DNA of 64,000 bases, from NCBI RefSeq assembly GCF_028279465.1, contig NZ_JANQNS010000019.1:1-64000 (forward strand), in the 5' to 3' direction. The DNA is from Parasphingopyxis sp. (GTDB taxonomy: Bacteria > Pseudomonadota > Alphaproteobacteria > Sphingomonadales > Sphingomonadaceae). Below, piece by piece: positions 46,719 to 56,408 of this stretch. A program made the position numbers and the translations under genes. Within the stretch, counting starts at the first letter, position 1; each line of letters opens with the position of its first letter. The notes beneath the pieces are model-generated. The model was not told the DNA's origin. It was given only the letters and a program-made list of their open reading frames with translations, and made no database searches.

Positions 46719-47975
46719 CTAATGCGCGACGCCGGCTGCGGCGCCCTCATCGATCAATATGCCGCGGGCGAAGCGGCCGAGCCCAAACGGGGCAGATAGC
46801 GCATGATGCTCGCCGGTGGCCATGAGGTGGGCCGTCGCCCAACCACCGGCCGGAATCGCCTTGAAGCCGCCGGTTCCCCAGCCGCAATTGATGTAGAGGT
46901 TGTCGATCGGCGTGCGGTCGATGATCGCGCTGCGGTCAGGCGAAATATCCACGATCCCACCCCATTGCCGCATCATCTTGAGCGCACTGAAAGACGGAAA
47001 TAGCGTCAGCATCGCGGCCACGGTCTGCTCGACCGAGGGGTAGCTGCCACGCTGCGTGAAGGAAGGATAGGCGTCGGTCCCGCCACCGATCACCAGTTCG
47101 CCCTTGTCGGACTGGGATAGATAGACATGGACATGCCCGGCCATGATCACAAGGTCGAGCACGGGCTTGATCGGCTCGGAGACGAAAGCCTGCAATGTCA
47201 CGCTCTCCAGCGGCAGGCGGAAACCCGCCAACTCGGCCAGACGCGAACTGTGACCGGCAACAGCAATCGCAACCTTCTTCGCTCGGATCGCGCCACGGCT
47301 GGTTTCGACTCCGGTTACGCGTCCGCTTTTCGAGGCGATGCCTGTCACTTCGCAATTCTGGATGATATCGACGCCGAGTGCATCCGCCGCCCGCGCATAA
47401 GCCCAGGCCACTGCATCATGGCGCGCGATGCCGCCGCGCTTCTGTAAGAAACCGCCGCGCACCGGAAAACGCCCGCCTTCTATCGCCATGGCGGGAACGC
47501 ACCGGCCGATTTGCGCAGGCGTCAACCACTCGGAATCGACGCCGGTCATCTGAATGGCGTTCACCCAGCGGCGCTGAAACTCGATATCGTGGCGCGTGAA
47601 GGCCAGCGTCAGAACGCCGCGCGGGCTGAACATGATATTGTAATTCAGTTCATGCGCGAGATTTTCATAGAGCCTGAGCGCCAGATCGTAGAAGCGTGTG
47701 CTTTCAGGAAAGAAATAGTTTGATCGGATAATCGTCGTGTTGCGGCCCGTGTTACCACCGCCGAGCCAGCCCTTTTCGAGAACCGCGACGTTCGACAGGC
47801 CATGGTTCTTCGCGAGATAATAGGCGGTCGCGAGGCCGTGACCGCCACCGCCAATCACGATCGCGTCATAGGCTGCTTTGGGCTCAGGAGAGCGCCATTG
47901 CGCCTGCCAGTTGCGATGGCCGGTGAGAGCGTTGCGGGCCAACGCAAAGGCCGAAAAGCGGGATCGAAACGTCAT
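46719..47975 (-). CDS. soxB: sarcosine oxidase beta subunit
   Basis: A 418-residue FAD-dependent DAO-family protein. IGGGGHGLATAYYL (41-54) binds the ADP part of FAD, and GWLGGGNTGRNTTIIRSNYF is the SoxB signature. The C-terminal GWGTGGFKAIPAGG forms the second FAD contact. It dehydrogenates N-methyl groups of secondary amino acids, typically sarcosine. The order B-D-A-G is the classical one. The purpose here may be N-demethylation of peptide-derived N-methyl amino acids. Confidence 0.95.
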   Translation of the reverse strand: MTFRSRFSAFALARNALTGHRNWQAQWRSPEPKAAYDAIVIGGGGHGLATAYYLAKNHGLSNVAVLEKGWLGGGNTGRNTTIIRSNYFFPESTRFYDLALRLYENLAHELNYNIMFSPRGVLTLAFTRHDIEFQRRWVNAIQMTGVDSEWLTPAQIGRCVPAMAIEGGRFPVRGGFLQKRGGIARHDAVAWAYARAADALGVDIIQNCEVTGIASKSGRVTGVETSRGAIRAKKVAIAVAGHSSRLAELAGFRLPLESVTLQAFVSEPIKPVLDLVIMAGHVHVYLSQSDKGELVIGGGTDAYPSFTQRGSYPSVEQTVAAMLTLFPSFSALKMMRQWGGIVDISPDRSAIIDRTPIDNLYINCGWGTGGFKAIPAGGWATAHLMATGEHHALSAPFGLGRFARGILIDEGAAAGVAH

Positions 47976-48002
47976 ATATGCACGGCGCGCCGGGCCATCC
48001 GC

Positions 48003-48584
48003 CTAGGGCGCTGCCCATGGCGTGGACAGCACAGCGCGCACCTTATCCTCGAACGCATCAAGAGGTAGCGTCGGATAGCCCGGGTCGAAGGAGCTTTGAT
48101 CGTAGAGTTCGCAAAACTCAGCCGTAGCATCGAAACAGGGATGGTCGCGAAACCGCTCCCGGGCGTGGCGATCTCGGCCAAGGCCATCGAGATGGAAGTA
48201 ATAGTAGCCCTGGAAAATGCCGTGATGCCGGACGATCCAGTGATAATCCTCGGGCAGATAGGGTTCCAATATGGCCGCGGCGACAGCGTCATGGTTATGC
48301 GGCGCGAGCACATCCCCGATGTCGTGCAGCAAGGCCATGACGACATAGTGATCGTCCCTGCCGTCGCGCATCGCGCGCGAAGCGGTCTGGAGGCTGTGGG
48401 TCAGCCTGTCCACCTTGTAACCGAACGTATGGCCGGAGAGTAGCTTGAGATGATCGAGCAGGCGGACCGGAAAATCGGTCAGGACCGTCGATTTCTGGAT
48501 CAGCTCTTCGGACAGGCGATAATCTTCTTCATCCCCGTCCGCCATTGCGGTGAATTTCACGGTCCGGATTTCAATCGTCGCCAT
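48003..48584 (-). CDS. HD-domain protein resembling mixed-valence diiron oxygenases (MIOX/PhnZ/TmpB group)
   Basis: A 193-residue protein. VDRLTHSLQTASRAMRDGR is followed by ALLHDIGD (His87-Asp88), APHNH and WIVRHH, then CELYDQSSFD with a late Asp (162). The HSLQTA...DG...LxHDxG spacing is close to myo-inositol oxygenase (HLLQTA...DG...LIHDLG), and the C-terminal ...LYDQSSFDPGYP...LP resembles its tail. These enzymes use two irons and O2 to cleave C-C or C-P bonds. Plain HD phosphohydrolase is the alternative. It overlaps the aldolase end by 14 bp and precedes soxB by 27 bp. Confidence 0.72.
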   Translation of the reverse strand: MATIEIRTVKFTAMADGDEEDYRLSEELIQKSTVLTDFPVRLLDHLKLLSGHTFGYKVDRLTHSLQTASRAMRDGRDDHYVVMALLHDIGDVLAPHNHDAVAAAILEPYLPEDYHWIVRHHGIFQGYYYFHLDGLGRDRHARERFRDHPCFDATAEFCELYDQSSFDPGYPTLPLDAFEDKVRAVLSTPWAAP

Positions 48585-49326
48585 GGGCCAATATCCTGTC
48601 GGAGGTGGGAGCGCGGCCGACTTCGCGCAACGCCGATACGTCCTGTAGGGCGCGAAAATGGGCGAACGCATTACGCTCACGAACGCTTTCGATCTGCTCG
48701 GCTGTCTTGGCTAGCGTTTCGTCCTGCAGCACGATTGCGGGTGAACCCAGGCCGGCGGCAATGGCCTGGAGCCGGCAAGCACGATCGAGATAATAAAGAT
48801 CGTCGAACGCCACTTCGATGCCGGATCCAGTTACGATAACGCCATGATTCTGGAGAAACACAATGGGCGCCTGAGACACCGCTTCGGCGATGCGCTCGCC
48901 TTCCTCCTGCGGAAAGGCGACCCCGGAATAGGCGCGGTCGTAGTGAATACGGTCCGCGAAACGCGCCGAATTCTGATGAATCATTTCGACCGTGCCGCCT
49001 TCAATACAGGCAATGGCGGTAGCATGCAGCATGTGAGAGTGGAGCACCGCGCCGGTATCCGAGTGGCGGAGGTAGATCGCACCGTGGATGCAGGCGGCGG
49101 ATCGCTCGAGTTCATACGCCCCGCTTATGACCGAACCGTCAAATCGTGCTTCGATCAGATAGTCTGGCTGCATGGCCGACCAGTGCACGCCGAACGGCGT
49201 TACCAGCATCGTTTCGGCGCTGGCGCGTACGCTTAGATGAGTGTCGATGCCCTCGCTAAAACCGAATTCGGCCGCCCATCTGTGTGCTGTGGCGAGCTTG
49301 TCACGAAGACTGTCGAGGCTGCTCAT
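48571..49326 (-). CDS. class II aldolase/adducin-family protein
   Basis: A 251-residue protein. The zinc site is LHSHML (His96, His98) with a later His161 in LQNHGVIV, and a candidate catalytic Glu74 in YELERSA. It catalyses aldol cleavage or decarboxylation of a small hydroxy acid. First gene of the operon running into soxBDAG. The ATG at 49326 (behind GGAAGAG) is chosen; 49362 and 49386 are alternatives. Confidence 0.85.
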   Translation of the reverse strand: MSSLDSLRDKLATAHRWAAEFGFSEGIDTHLSVRASAETMLVTPFGVHWSAMQPDYLIEARFDGSVISGAYELERSAACIHGAIYLRHSDTGAVLHSHMLHATAIACIEGGTVEMIHQNSARFADRIHYDRAYSGVAFPQEEGERIAEAVSQAPIVFLQNHGVIVTGSGIEVAFDDLYYLDRACRLQAIAAGLGSPAIVLQDETLAKTAEQIESVRERNAFAHFRALQDVSALREVGRAPTSDRILAHGDD

Positions 49327-49414
49327 TACGGCTCTTCCGAATAGGCCGACCGGTCCGCTCATCCAAAAATGAAGACCGCCTAGCAAGATCAGAAATATTC
49401 AATAATGGATAATT

Positions 49415-49441
49415 TTTTCCAATCAAGAAAAAATTGGAAAA
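49415..49441. promoter_or_regulatory. inverted repeat TTTTCCAAT-N9-ATTGGAAAA (XRE operator candidate)
   Basis: Perfect 9-bp arms in the 183-bp gap between the aldolase operon and the XRE-cupin gene. It is the strongest of four related sites in block D and lies 69 bp upstream of the regulator itself. Confidence 0.65.
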
Positions 49442-49509
49442 GCCAGCAGGCCCTGCTATTATCCGATCCGACGGTCGGTGGACCGGAGCAACATCAGGTG
49501 GAGGCGTGA

Positions 49510-50199
49510 TTGGGCGTGTCTAAAGTCGAAGATATCGGACCACAGATCAAACGGCATAGGCTCGCGGGCAAGATGAGCTTACAGGATGTAGCCGACCGCA
49601 CTGGAATATCCGTCTCGACGCTCTCCAAGATCGAGAACAATATCGTCAAACTCAGCTATTCGCGGATGATCACTATCAGCGAAGCCATCGGCATCAATCT
49701 GACCGAGCTGGTTTCCGGCAGTCAAGACGTCGACTCCCAGCCTGTCGTCACCGCGCGCCGCAGCGTTACATGGGCCGGACAGGGTGCGATCACAGAGACC
49801 AAAAACTATATCTACGAGTATCTGAACACCGACATTTCCAACAAGCATATGGTGCCGACCATCGCGACGGTAAAACCACGGTCGCTTGAGGAATATGGCG
49901 AGCTTGCCGTACACCGCGGCGAGGAGTTTGTGATTATCCTCGAAGGCGTGGCCGAACTTCACACCGAACATTACGAACCGTTACGGATGGAGAAAGGCGA
50001 CTCCGTCTATATCGACAGCACCATGCCGCATGCGATGATCTCACTGAGCGACGAGCCGGCGCGCATCCTGTTCGTCTGCACCCATGCCATTCGCAAGGAT
50101 GCTTGGGAAAGCAGTGCGGTAGAAACGCAGGCGAAACCCAAGAGGCGCGGCAAGAAACCCAATGGCAAGGTCGGTAAAGAGGCCGCACCAAGCCGGTGA
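49510..50199 (+). CDS. XRE-family regulator with C-terminal cupin domain
   Basis: A 229-residue protein. An N-terminal lambda-Cro-like helix-turn-helix spans about 11-67 (LQDVADRTGISVSTLSKIEN), and the C-terminal cupin around 130-200 includes RGEEFVIILEGVAELH and TMPHAMI. The tail is rich in Lys/Arg. Start: TTG with GGAGG six bases upstream; a GTG two codons later is possible. It probably senses a small ligand in the cupin and controls the divergent and nearby operons, whose promoters share TTTTCC/GGAAAA repeats. Confidence 0.9.
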   Translation: MGVSKVEDIGPQIKRHRLAGKMSLQDVADRTGISVSTLSKIENNIVKLSYSRMITISEAIGINLTELVSGSQDVDSQPVVTARRSVTWAGQGAITETKNYIYEYLNTDISNKHMVPTIATVKPRSLEEYGELAVHRGEEFVIILEGVAELHTEHYEPLRMEKGDSVYIDSTMPHAMISLSDEPARILFVCTHAIRKDAWESSAVETQAKPKRRGKKPNGKVGKEAAPSR

Positions 50200-50235
50200 C
50201 CGTACACACCCGGACTGTGGATTTTGACACATAAG

Positions 50236-52017
50236 ATGGCGGACGATGTTCGCATCGAACGCAGCGTGTTGGTGCCGATGCGCGATGGGATTCGCCTGTC
50301 CACCGACCTCTACTTCCCCCCTGAGAGCGCAGGGCCGTTCGGTACGGTCCTTGTCCGCACACCTTATGACAAGCGCAAATGGCGCAAGGAACTACCGAAC
50401 AAGCCGGGCCCGCTCGCTTTTGCCCGCAAGGGGTTTGCAGTCGCGGTGCAGGACAAGCGCGGCAAGTTCGAATCCGAAGACGATTATCTGTTCGGCGGCG
50501 GCGATGTGCTGGATACCGAAGACACGGTGAACTGGCTGATCGGGCAATCCTGGTCGAGCGGCAAGGTCGCGATGTTCGGCTGTTCCTATCTCGGCGAAAT
50601 CCAGATCCGCCACGCGCCGATGCGCAACCCGAATGTCGTCGCCTACTGCCCCCATGCCGCCGGCGGCGCACTAGGCAAGGCGGGCGGACGATACGCTTAT
50701 GCAGCGACGCGCAATGGCGGCGCCATGGAGCTCGCTCAGATGGCTGGCTGGATGTATACGTCGGGTTCGAAGGCCTATTATCATCCGCGTGGTGAGTTGA
50801 CCTCGGAAAAGCTCCGTATCGGCGCGGGCCTGTTCCGGCTGGAGCCCGATCCGCTACCGATCGATCTCAATGCGCTATGCGCACATCTGCCAACAAAGAC
50901 GCTGATGGAAGCCGCCGGCGGACCGCCCACCGACTGGGTCGATGTGATGACACGGCCGCTCGACGATCCCTGGTGGGATCAGTTCGGCTATCTGAAGGGT
51001 GATGAGAAGATCGACACGCCGTGCCTGCATATCAATTCCTGGTATGATTATGGCGTCGCTGAGACGCTCGATACGTTCAACCTGTTCCTAGACAATGCGG
51101 TGTCGGACGAGGCGCGGGACAACCAGTTCGTGGTGATTTCGCCATCGGACCATTGCAAGTTCGAGATGATCGGCAAACAGGCCGTTATCGGCGAACGCGC
51201 ATTCGACAATGCCTATTTCCCGTTTGAGGCGCTTTACGACAAATGGTTCGACCGCTGGTTGAACGGGCAGCGTGACGCACTCGATGATCTGCCGCCCGTG
51301 CAATATTATCTGATGGGCCGGGAGGCATGGGAAAGCGCCGATAACTGGCCGCCCGACGGCGTGACCTTTGTCAATTGGTATCTGCACAGCGGTGGAGGGG
51401 CCAATTCACGTCACGGCGATGGCTGCCTTTCCCGTGATCCGCCGGGCGAAGAAGCGCCGGATTCCTTCGTCTATGATCCAGCCGATCCGGTACCGTCCCA
51501 TGGCGGCCCCGTAGCCTGTATGATGGAAAGCAAACTGGAGGGCGCATTCGATCAGCGGTTAATCGAATCGCGGCAGGATGTTCTAGTCTATTCCACTCCG
51601 CCTTTGGAGCAGGGCATCAGCGTGGTCGGGCCGATTAAGGCACGCCTTTACGTCTCGTCCTCAGCGCCCGATACCGATGTCACCGTGAAACTGGTCGATG
51701 TCTATCCTGACGGTCGGGCGTTCAACGTACTGGAAGGCATATTGCGGCTGCGCTATCGCGAGGGCTTCGAACGGGAGGTATTCCTGTCGTCCGAAGAGAT
51801 ATGCTTGGCCGAAGTCGATCTCCAGGCTACGGCCAATCATTTCGGCCCGGGGCATCGGATTCGGATCGAAGTGTCGAGCAGCAACTTCCCGCGCTTCGAT
51901 CGCAACATGAATACAGGCGGGCGGAATTTCGACGAAACCCACTTCGAGGTCGCGTACAACATGGTCCACCATAGCGACCGCTATCCCTCACATATCCTGT
52001 TGCCGATTATGCAGTAG
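50236..52017 (+). CDS. CocE/NonD-family hydrolase (S15 X-Pro-dipeptidyl-peptidase-like)
   Basis: A 593-residue protein. VPMRDGIRLSTDLYFP starts the catalytic domain, GCSYLGE carries nucleophile Ser117, and the C-terminal jelly-roll follows (PIKARLYVSSSAPDTDVTVK). Members hydrolyse esters (cocaine esterase), acyl amides (glutaryl-7-ACA acylase) or X-Pro peptides. No signal peptide. It lies directly behind the XRE gene. Its end overlaps the convergent serine hydrolase by 11 bp. Confidence 0.88.
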   Translation: MADDVRIERSVLVPMRDGIRLSTDLYFPPESAGPFGTVLVRTPYDKRKWRKELPNKPGPLAFARKGFAVAVQDKRGKFESEDDYLFGGGDVLDTEDTVNWLIGQSWSSGKVAMFGCSYLGEIQIRHAPMRNPNVVAYCPHAAGGALGKAGGRYAYAATRNGGAMELAQMAGWMYTSGSKAYYHPRGELTSEKLRIGAGLFRLEPDPLPIDLNALCAHLPTKTLMEAAGGPPTDWVDVMTRPLDDPWWDQFGYLKGDEKIDTPCLHINSWYDYGVAETLDTFNLFLDNAVSDEARDNQFVVISPSDHCKFEMIGKQAVIGERAFDNAYFPFEALYDKWFDRWLNGQRDALDDLPPVQYYLMGREAWESADNWPPDGVTFVNWYLHSGGGANSRHGDGCLSRDPPGEEAPDSFVYDPADPVPSHGGPVACMMESKLEGAFDQRLIESRQDVLVYSTPPLEQGISVVGPIKARLYVSSSAPDTDVTVKLVDVYPDGRAFNVLEGILRLRYREGFEREVFLSSEEICLAEVDLQATANHFGPGHRIRIEVSSSNFPRFDRNMNTGGRNFDETHFEVAYNMVHHSDRYPSHILLPIMQ

Positions 52018-53449
52018 CGTCGGACACTTTACGAGCGACGCCAAAACCGGCGGCAAAAAGCGCAGGCCCCTGATCATCCGAAAAGAAGCGCACCCGCATA
52101 CCATCTCTCGCCAATGCCTGCATTCCGGAGAAGCGGAACGGGCCGCGGAAGAGATTTTCCTGGGCCGGCTCCAAAACGCAGTCGTAAACCCAGCCATCGC
52201 GCAACCGCATGTCGATTCCATTCTCGCCTTGGCTGATATCGATGACGCCATTGGCAGGATGGAAATAGCTGCCGAGTATATCGGAGATTTCAGGGGTGTC
52301 CTGGACGTATTCCGCCAGCTGGTTCTCGTAATATGCGCTCACGCCATCGCGTTCCTGCTTTACCAGCGTGTCGAACAATGACGACCAGTCTCGCGGTTCG
52401 CGCTCGGCCAGCCTGTCGATCATGGTATAGGTACTCGCTTTCACGGCCGCGCTGCTGTTGAGATTGGCGTACACGGCTACGCCATTGTCACGCAGTGGAT
52501 CGAGCATGGTGAAGGTGGATACGCCGAACTCGCCGCCTTCGTGCAGCAATACCGGGCCGTTGGGCGTATCGCGGCATTGCCAACCCATCCCATAGGAAAG
52601 AAAATGATTATCGAGCGCGGGCACGGAAGGTGCGTAGACATGGGGTCTGTGCATTTCCGCCATCGCCTCTGCCGAAACGATGCGCTTTCCATCGGCCTCC
52701 CCCTTGCCGAGATGGAAGGCCATCCAGCGCGCCGCGTCGTTGGCGGTCGAATAGACACAACTCTCACCGATTTGGCCGCCGCATTGCGCCATGCCGATCG
52801 GTGCGACGCCATCGTCGAATTCACCATGCGGAAAAGCGTGAGATTTGTCCGGCACATAGCAACCTTCGTGAATGAAGGTTCTGTTCTGGCCCAGCGGATC
52901 GCTGATCGCTTCTTTCAGATATTCGGCAAAGGGTTTACCGCTGACCCGCGCGATCACTTCGGACATCAGCGTGTATGCCGGGTTGAGGTAGGTGAAGAGT
53001 TCGCGAAAGCCGGCGATCGGCTCAAGATAGCGCATACGTTCGAAGATCGTATCGACGCCGAGTTCCAGATTGCGACCCCAGTTCAAGATGCCTTCGCCGC
53101 GATAGCCAAGACGCATGGACAGGAGATCGCGCAAAGTTGCAAGGCTGGTTAATCGCTCGTCATGCAGTTGGAATTCAGGCAGATGTTGACGCACCGGATC
53201 ATCGAAGGTCATCGCCCCCGCATCGACAAGGATTGCTGCGGCCGTCGCCGTATAGGCCTTGCTGCAAGAGGCGAGCTGGAAACTGGTATCGGGACCGACG
53301 GTGCCCCCTTTTTCCAGATCGCACACGCCAAGCCCCAGCGCTTCGCGCTTTTCGCCGGAAAACACCGCTACCGCCATGCCCGGTACGGCGAACTTTTCCA
53401 TGATCGGCGACAGGGTCGACCGGACTTCATCGCTATCGGGCATTGGCAT
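52007..53449 (-). CDS. serine hydrolase, beta-lactamase fold (MlrB-like 1)
   Basis: A 480-residue protein without a signal peptide. The SxxK motif is SCSK (Ser61/Lys64), the second motif YLN (154-156), and LHEGGEFG takes the KTG position. C-terminal lipocalin-like domain (ILGSYFHPANGVIDI). Similar proteins include esterases, D-aminopeptidases and MlrB, the serine peptidase that cuts linear microcystin. It is the last gene of the receptor-led operon, 17 bp after an M81 gene's partner end. Cytoplasmic peptidase or amidase activity is plausible. Confidence 0.87.
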   Translation of the reverse strand: MPMPDSDEVRSTLSPIMEKFAVPGMAVAVFSGEKREALGLGVCDLEKGGTVGPDTSFQLASCSKAYTATAAAILVDAGAMTFDDPVRQHLPEFQLHDERLTSLATLRDLLSMRLGYRGEGILNWGRNLELGVDTIFERMRYLEPIAGFRELFTYLNPAYTLMSEVIARVSGKPFAEYLKEAISDPLGQNRTFIHEGCYVPDKSHAFPHGEFDDGVAPIGMAQCGGQIGESCVYSTANDAARWMAFHLGKGEADGKRIVSAEAMAEMHRPHVYAPSVPALDNHFLSYGMGWQCRDTPNGPVLLHEGGEFGVSTFTMLDPLRDNGVAVYANLNSSAAVKASTYTMIDRLAEREPRDWSSLFDTLVKQERDGVSAYYENQLAEYVQDTPEISDILGSYFHPANGVIDISQGENGIDMRLRDGWVYDCVLEPAQENLFRGPFRFSGMQALARDGMRVRFFSDDQGPALFAAGFGVARKVSDATA

Positions 53450-53466
53450 CGGCGCGCTCCAATTTC

Positions 53467-54930
53467 TTAGCCTGCAAATGTGGCTTCGGGATCGAGCGGC
53501 CAGATCGGCCGCGGTACGTTTTTATATGTGAAGGTGGTGAGATCGAGGCTTGTGACCCCGGGGGCCACGGCATAGATAATCCGGTCCGCCAAGGGACTGA
53601 ACTTGGCATGGAAATGTTGTGCCGATTTCAACACCAGCAATCGCTTGGTCGTTGGATTAATGCCCAAACCGGTGAAGCATTCGGGGCTGTGCGTCTGTTC
53701 GCGCGCCGCGGACAACACGACATCTATGCCGTGCAGGCGGACCGCCGCCGCGCGACCCAAGGGTTGTTCATAACCGAAAGAAATCTGCGAAAGCGCCGGG
53801 TTAAGTGCTGTAACCGTCACCTCGGCATCCACGGGATCACCGGAATATCGACCAACCTTGCCGCCGATCCGTAAGGGCAAGTTGGCACCGACACCGGCGG
53901 TAAAGGCGAAATCCACGGCCACGGGATCCCAGATCATGCCGAGCGCCGCATTCTCTGTTTTTCGGTCGATCAGTTCGCGCAGTAAATGGGTCGAGTCGCT
54001 GCCGGCTCCGCCGCCAGCATTGTCCGCCGTATCGGCAATTATCGTCAGGCCGTCCTCATGCGCGGCAGCCTCGTCGAAGGCATCCGCGACCGACGTCGTC
54101 GGCGCAGCGACTTGATCGCGCAGAGCGAAAAATTCAGAGCCGATCTCGCGGCACAGCGCTTCGGCGCGAGGCATGTCATTATCGGTCACCGCGATCACGG
54201 CGGCGCCGACATGCGGCGTATCGGCAAAGAAGAAGCCATGCGCGATTGACAGCGAGAGTATGCCGGCTTCTTTTTCCATCTCCATCAGCCGGTCGACCAG
54301 CCCGCGCATCGGCTCGCGCGTTGTGTGAAAAAGCCCCATCATTGGCAGCTTGCAGTAGGCGGCCGTCGGCTTCGTATCGCCCGCGACCGTTGCTTCGAGA
54401 ATATCGAGCAACTCATCAGCGCGCTCGAGGAAATCGGTATGCGGATATTCCTTGCAGGCGATGATCAGCGTCGCGTGGGCCATCATCGCTTCAGTGATAT
54501 TGCCATGCAAATCGATCTCGGCGCCGATCGGCACCTCTGGCCCGACAATCTCGCGTACGGCCCGCAATATCTCGCCTTCGCAATCGTCATAGCCTTCGGC
54601 GAGCTGAGCGCCATGCAGGAACAGGGCGACCGCATCCACCGGCATCGCCTTGCGCAGATCGCTCAGCAGTTCGTCGCGAAGCGCTTCGAAATCGGCACGG
54701 ATTGTCGGCCCGCTCGGTGTCGCCGCCGCCCCGATGCTTTCAACGACATCATAACCGCGCTCTGTCGCTTTTGCGGTCAATGCGCATTCGATCGCTTGCA
54801 GACGTATCGGCACCAGCTCTCCGCGTGAAGGACGGTGTAGCAACCCCTCGCGGAAATTCTCGATGCTGGTCGGGATCGGCGAAAAGGCGCTCGATTCATG
54901 GGCGAAGCAGGCAGTGAAAATCCTCATCAT
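53467..54930 (-). CDS. M81-family metallopeptidase (MlrC-like 1)
   Basis: A 487-residue protein. The N-terminus ACFAHESSAFSPIPTSIENF, LFLHGAQ, DLHGN (140-144), EYPHTDF (161-167) and DTADNAGGGAGSDST are typical of the MlrC/DUF1485 family. Presumed zinc ligands are the Asp/His of DLHGN and the His of YPH. MlrC opens the tetrapeptide and Adda intermediates of microcystin breakdown in sphingomonads; many homologues have unknown substrates. It overlaps its upstream paralogue by 4 bp. Confidence 0.88.
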   Translation of the reverse strand: MMRIFTACFAHESSAFSPIPTSIENFREGLLHRPSRGELVPIRLQAIECALTAKATERGYDVVESIGAAATPSGPTIRADFEALRDELLSDLRKAMPVDAVALFLHGAQLAEGYDDCEGEILRAVREIVGPEVPIGAEIDLHGNITEAMMAHATLIIACKEYPHTDFLERADELLDILEATVAGDTKPTAAYCKLPMMGLFHTTREPMRGLVDRLMEMEKEAGILSLSIAHGFFFADTPHVGAAVIAVTDNDMPRAEALCREIGSEFFALRDQVAAPTTSVADAFDEAAAHEDGLTIIADTADNAGGGAGSDSTHLLRELIDRKTENAALGMIWDPVAVDFAFTAGVGANLPLRIGGKVGRYSGDPVDAEVTVTALNPALSQISFGYEQPLGRAAAVRLHGIDVVLSAAREQTHSPECFTGLGINPTTKRLLVLKSAQHFHAKFSPLADRIIYAVAPGVTSLDLTTFTYKNVPRPIWPLDPEATFAG

Positions 54931-56408
54931 GCACTCCAGTTCCGGCCAAACGCATCGAAGGGAGGCTCGTCCAGCGGGTAGATGGGTCGCGGAATCCGTT
55001 CGAACTGCATGGCGCGATAATCCATGCTCACTGCGCCGGGCGGTGTCGCGTAGATGATGCGCGCTGCGAAGGGCGCGAAAGCCTCGTGGAAATGCTGCTG
55101 ACCCTTAACTACGACAATCTTCTGCGTACGCGGATCGATGCCGAACGCCTCGAAACAGGCGGGATCGAAAACCTGGTTGCGCAGACTGTTGAGGACGATG
55201 GAGATGCCATCCACTTTGATCAGCACTGCATCGCCAAGCGGCATATCCATGCCTTGGGCCAATTGCGTGGCATCGGTGCGGCCGGCGACGATCTCCGCCT
55301 CGACATCGAGCGGAGCGCCTGATCCGGGACCGCATTTGCCGCCGATGCGTAATGCCATCCGTGCGCCCGGCCCAGCGCGCAGTGCGAATCTCACTGCCAT
55401 GGGATCCCAAAGCATGCCCAGCGCGGCATCGCTGGCTCCGGCATCGAGCAGAGCGCGCAGCAGGAAGGTCGAATCCCCGGCCGCGCCGCCGCCCGGATTG
55501 TCGGTCGTATCGGCAATAATGACCGGCCCATCTTCAGTGCGCATCGCCTCGGCAATCGCGTCCTCGGCGCTCATCCGCTCCGCCCGGATCGTATCGCGCA
55601 TGGCAAAATAGCGGTTGGCGATATCCTCCAGCACTGCCTTGGCTTTTGGCGTTTCACCATCCGTGCACAGGATCACATTCGCGCTGCAATCCGCAACGTC
55701 GGACCAGGCAAAGCCGTGGGTCAGGCTGACGGCCAATATATTGTCTTCGCCTTCCAGCGATCTTACCGCATCGACCAATTCGCGCATCGCCGGTTCTGTC
55801 GTGTAATATGTGCCGAGCATCGGTACGCGCTGGCGCGTCAGCACAGGGTTGATCTCGCCGGCCACGGTGCGCTCCAACAGGCCGGCAAGCTGCTCCGCCC
55901 GATCGCCAAAATCGATATGCGGATATTCGAGACAGGCCAGCGCGATATCGGCACTCTCGATCATCGTATCGGACACATTGCCATGCAGATCGAAGCTCAC
56001 GCCAATGGGCACGGACGGGCCGACGACATCCCGGATCGCCGCCAGCAGATCGCCTTCGCAATCGTCGGTTCCCTCTGCGACTTGCGCGCCGTGAAGGAAA
56101 AGCGCGACGGCATCGAGCGGCATGGCCGCCGCAACCGCGTCGAGCATTTCCGTCCTGAGCCTGGCATAGTTTTCGCGCCCCATCGGGCGGCTCGGTTGGG
56201 CGCCTGCCAGCAAGCCGAACGCCGGCTTATGTCCGCGCGCTTCCCATATCTCCGCCCAGTTTACGCCATCGAGCGTTTGGCTGCGCCAATCGCTACCCTC
56301 ACCGGTAGAAGGCAGATACAGAAATGCCTCACGGAAATTCTCAAGGCCGGTCGGGATCGGCGAAAAGCGGCTCGTCTCGTGGATCATGACAGCGCAAAAG
56401 ACTTTCAT
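54927..56408 (-). CDS. M81-family metallopeptidase (MlrC-like 2)
   Basis: A 493-residue paralogue of the preceding entry. The motifs sit at the same residue numbers: DLHGN at 140-144, EYPHIDF at 161-167, then DTTDNPGGGAAGDST. The two differ widely elsewhere, so the duplication is old or they were recruited separately. Four-base overlaps on both sides show tight coupling. Two different peptide or amide bonds of one substrate may be handled. Confidence 0.88.
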   Translation of the reverse strand: MKVFCAVMIHETSRFSPIPTGLENFREAFLYLPSTGEGSDWRSQTLDGVNWAEIWEARGHKPAFGLLAGAQPSRPMGRENYARLRTEMLDAVAAAMPLDAVALFLHGAQVAEGTDDCEGDLLAAIRDVVGPSVPIGVSFDLHGNVSDTMIESADIALACLEYPHIDFGDRAEQLAGLLERTVAGEINPVLTRQRVPMLGTYYTTEPAMRELVDAVRSLEGEDNILAVSLTHGFAWSDVADCSANVILCTDGETPKAKAVLEDIANRYFAMRDTIRAERMSAEDAIAEAMRTEDGPVIIADTTDNPGGGAAGDSTFLLRALLDAGASDAALGMLWDPMAVRFALRAGPGARMALRIGGKCGPGSGAPLDVEAEIVAGRTDATQLAQGMDMPLGDAVLIKVDGISIVLNSLRNQVFDPACFEAFGIDPRTQKIVVVKGQQHFHEAFAPFAARIIYATPPGAVSMDYRAMQFERIPRPIYPLDEPPFDAFGRNWSA

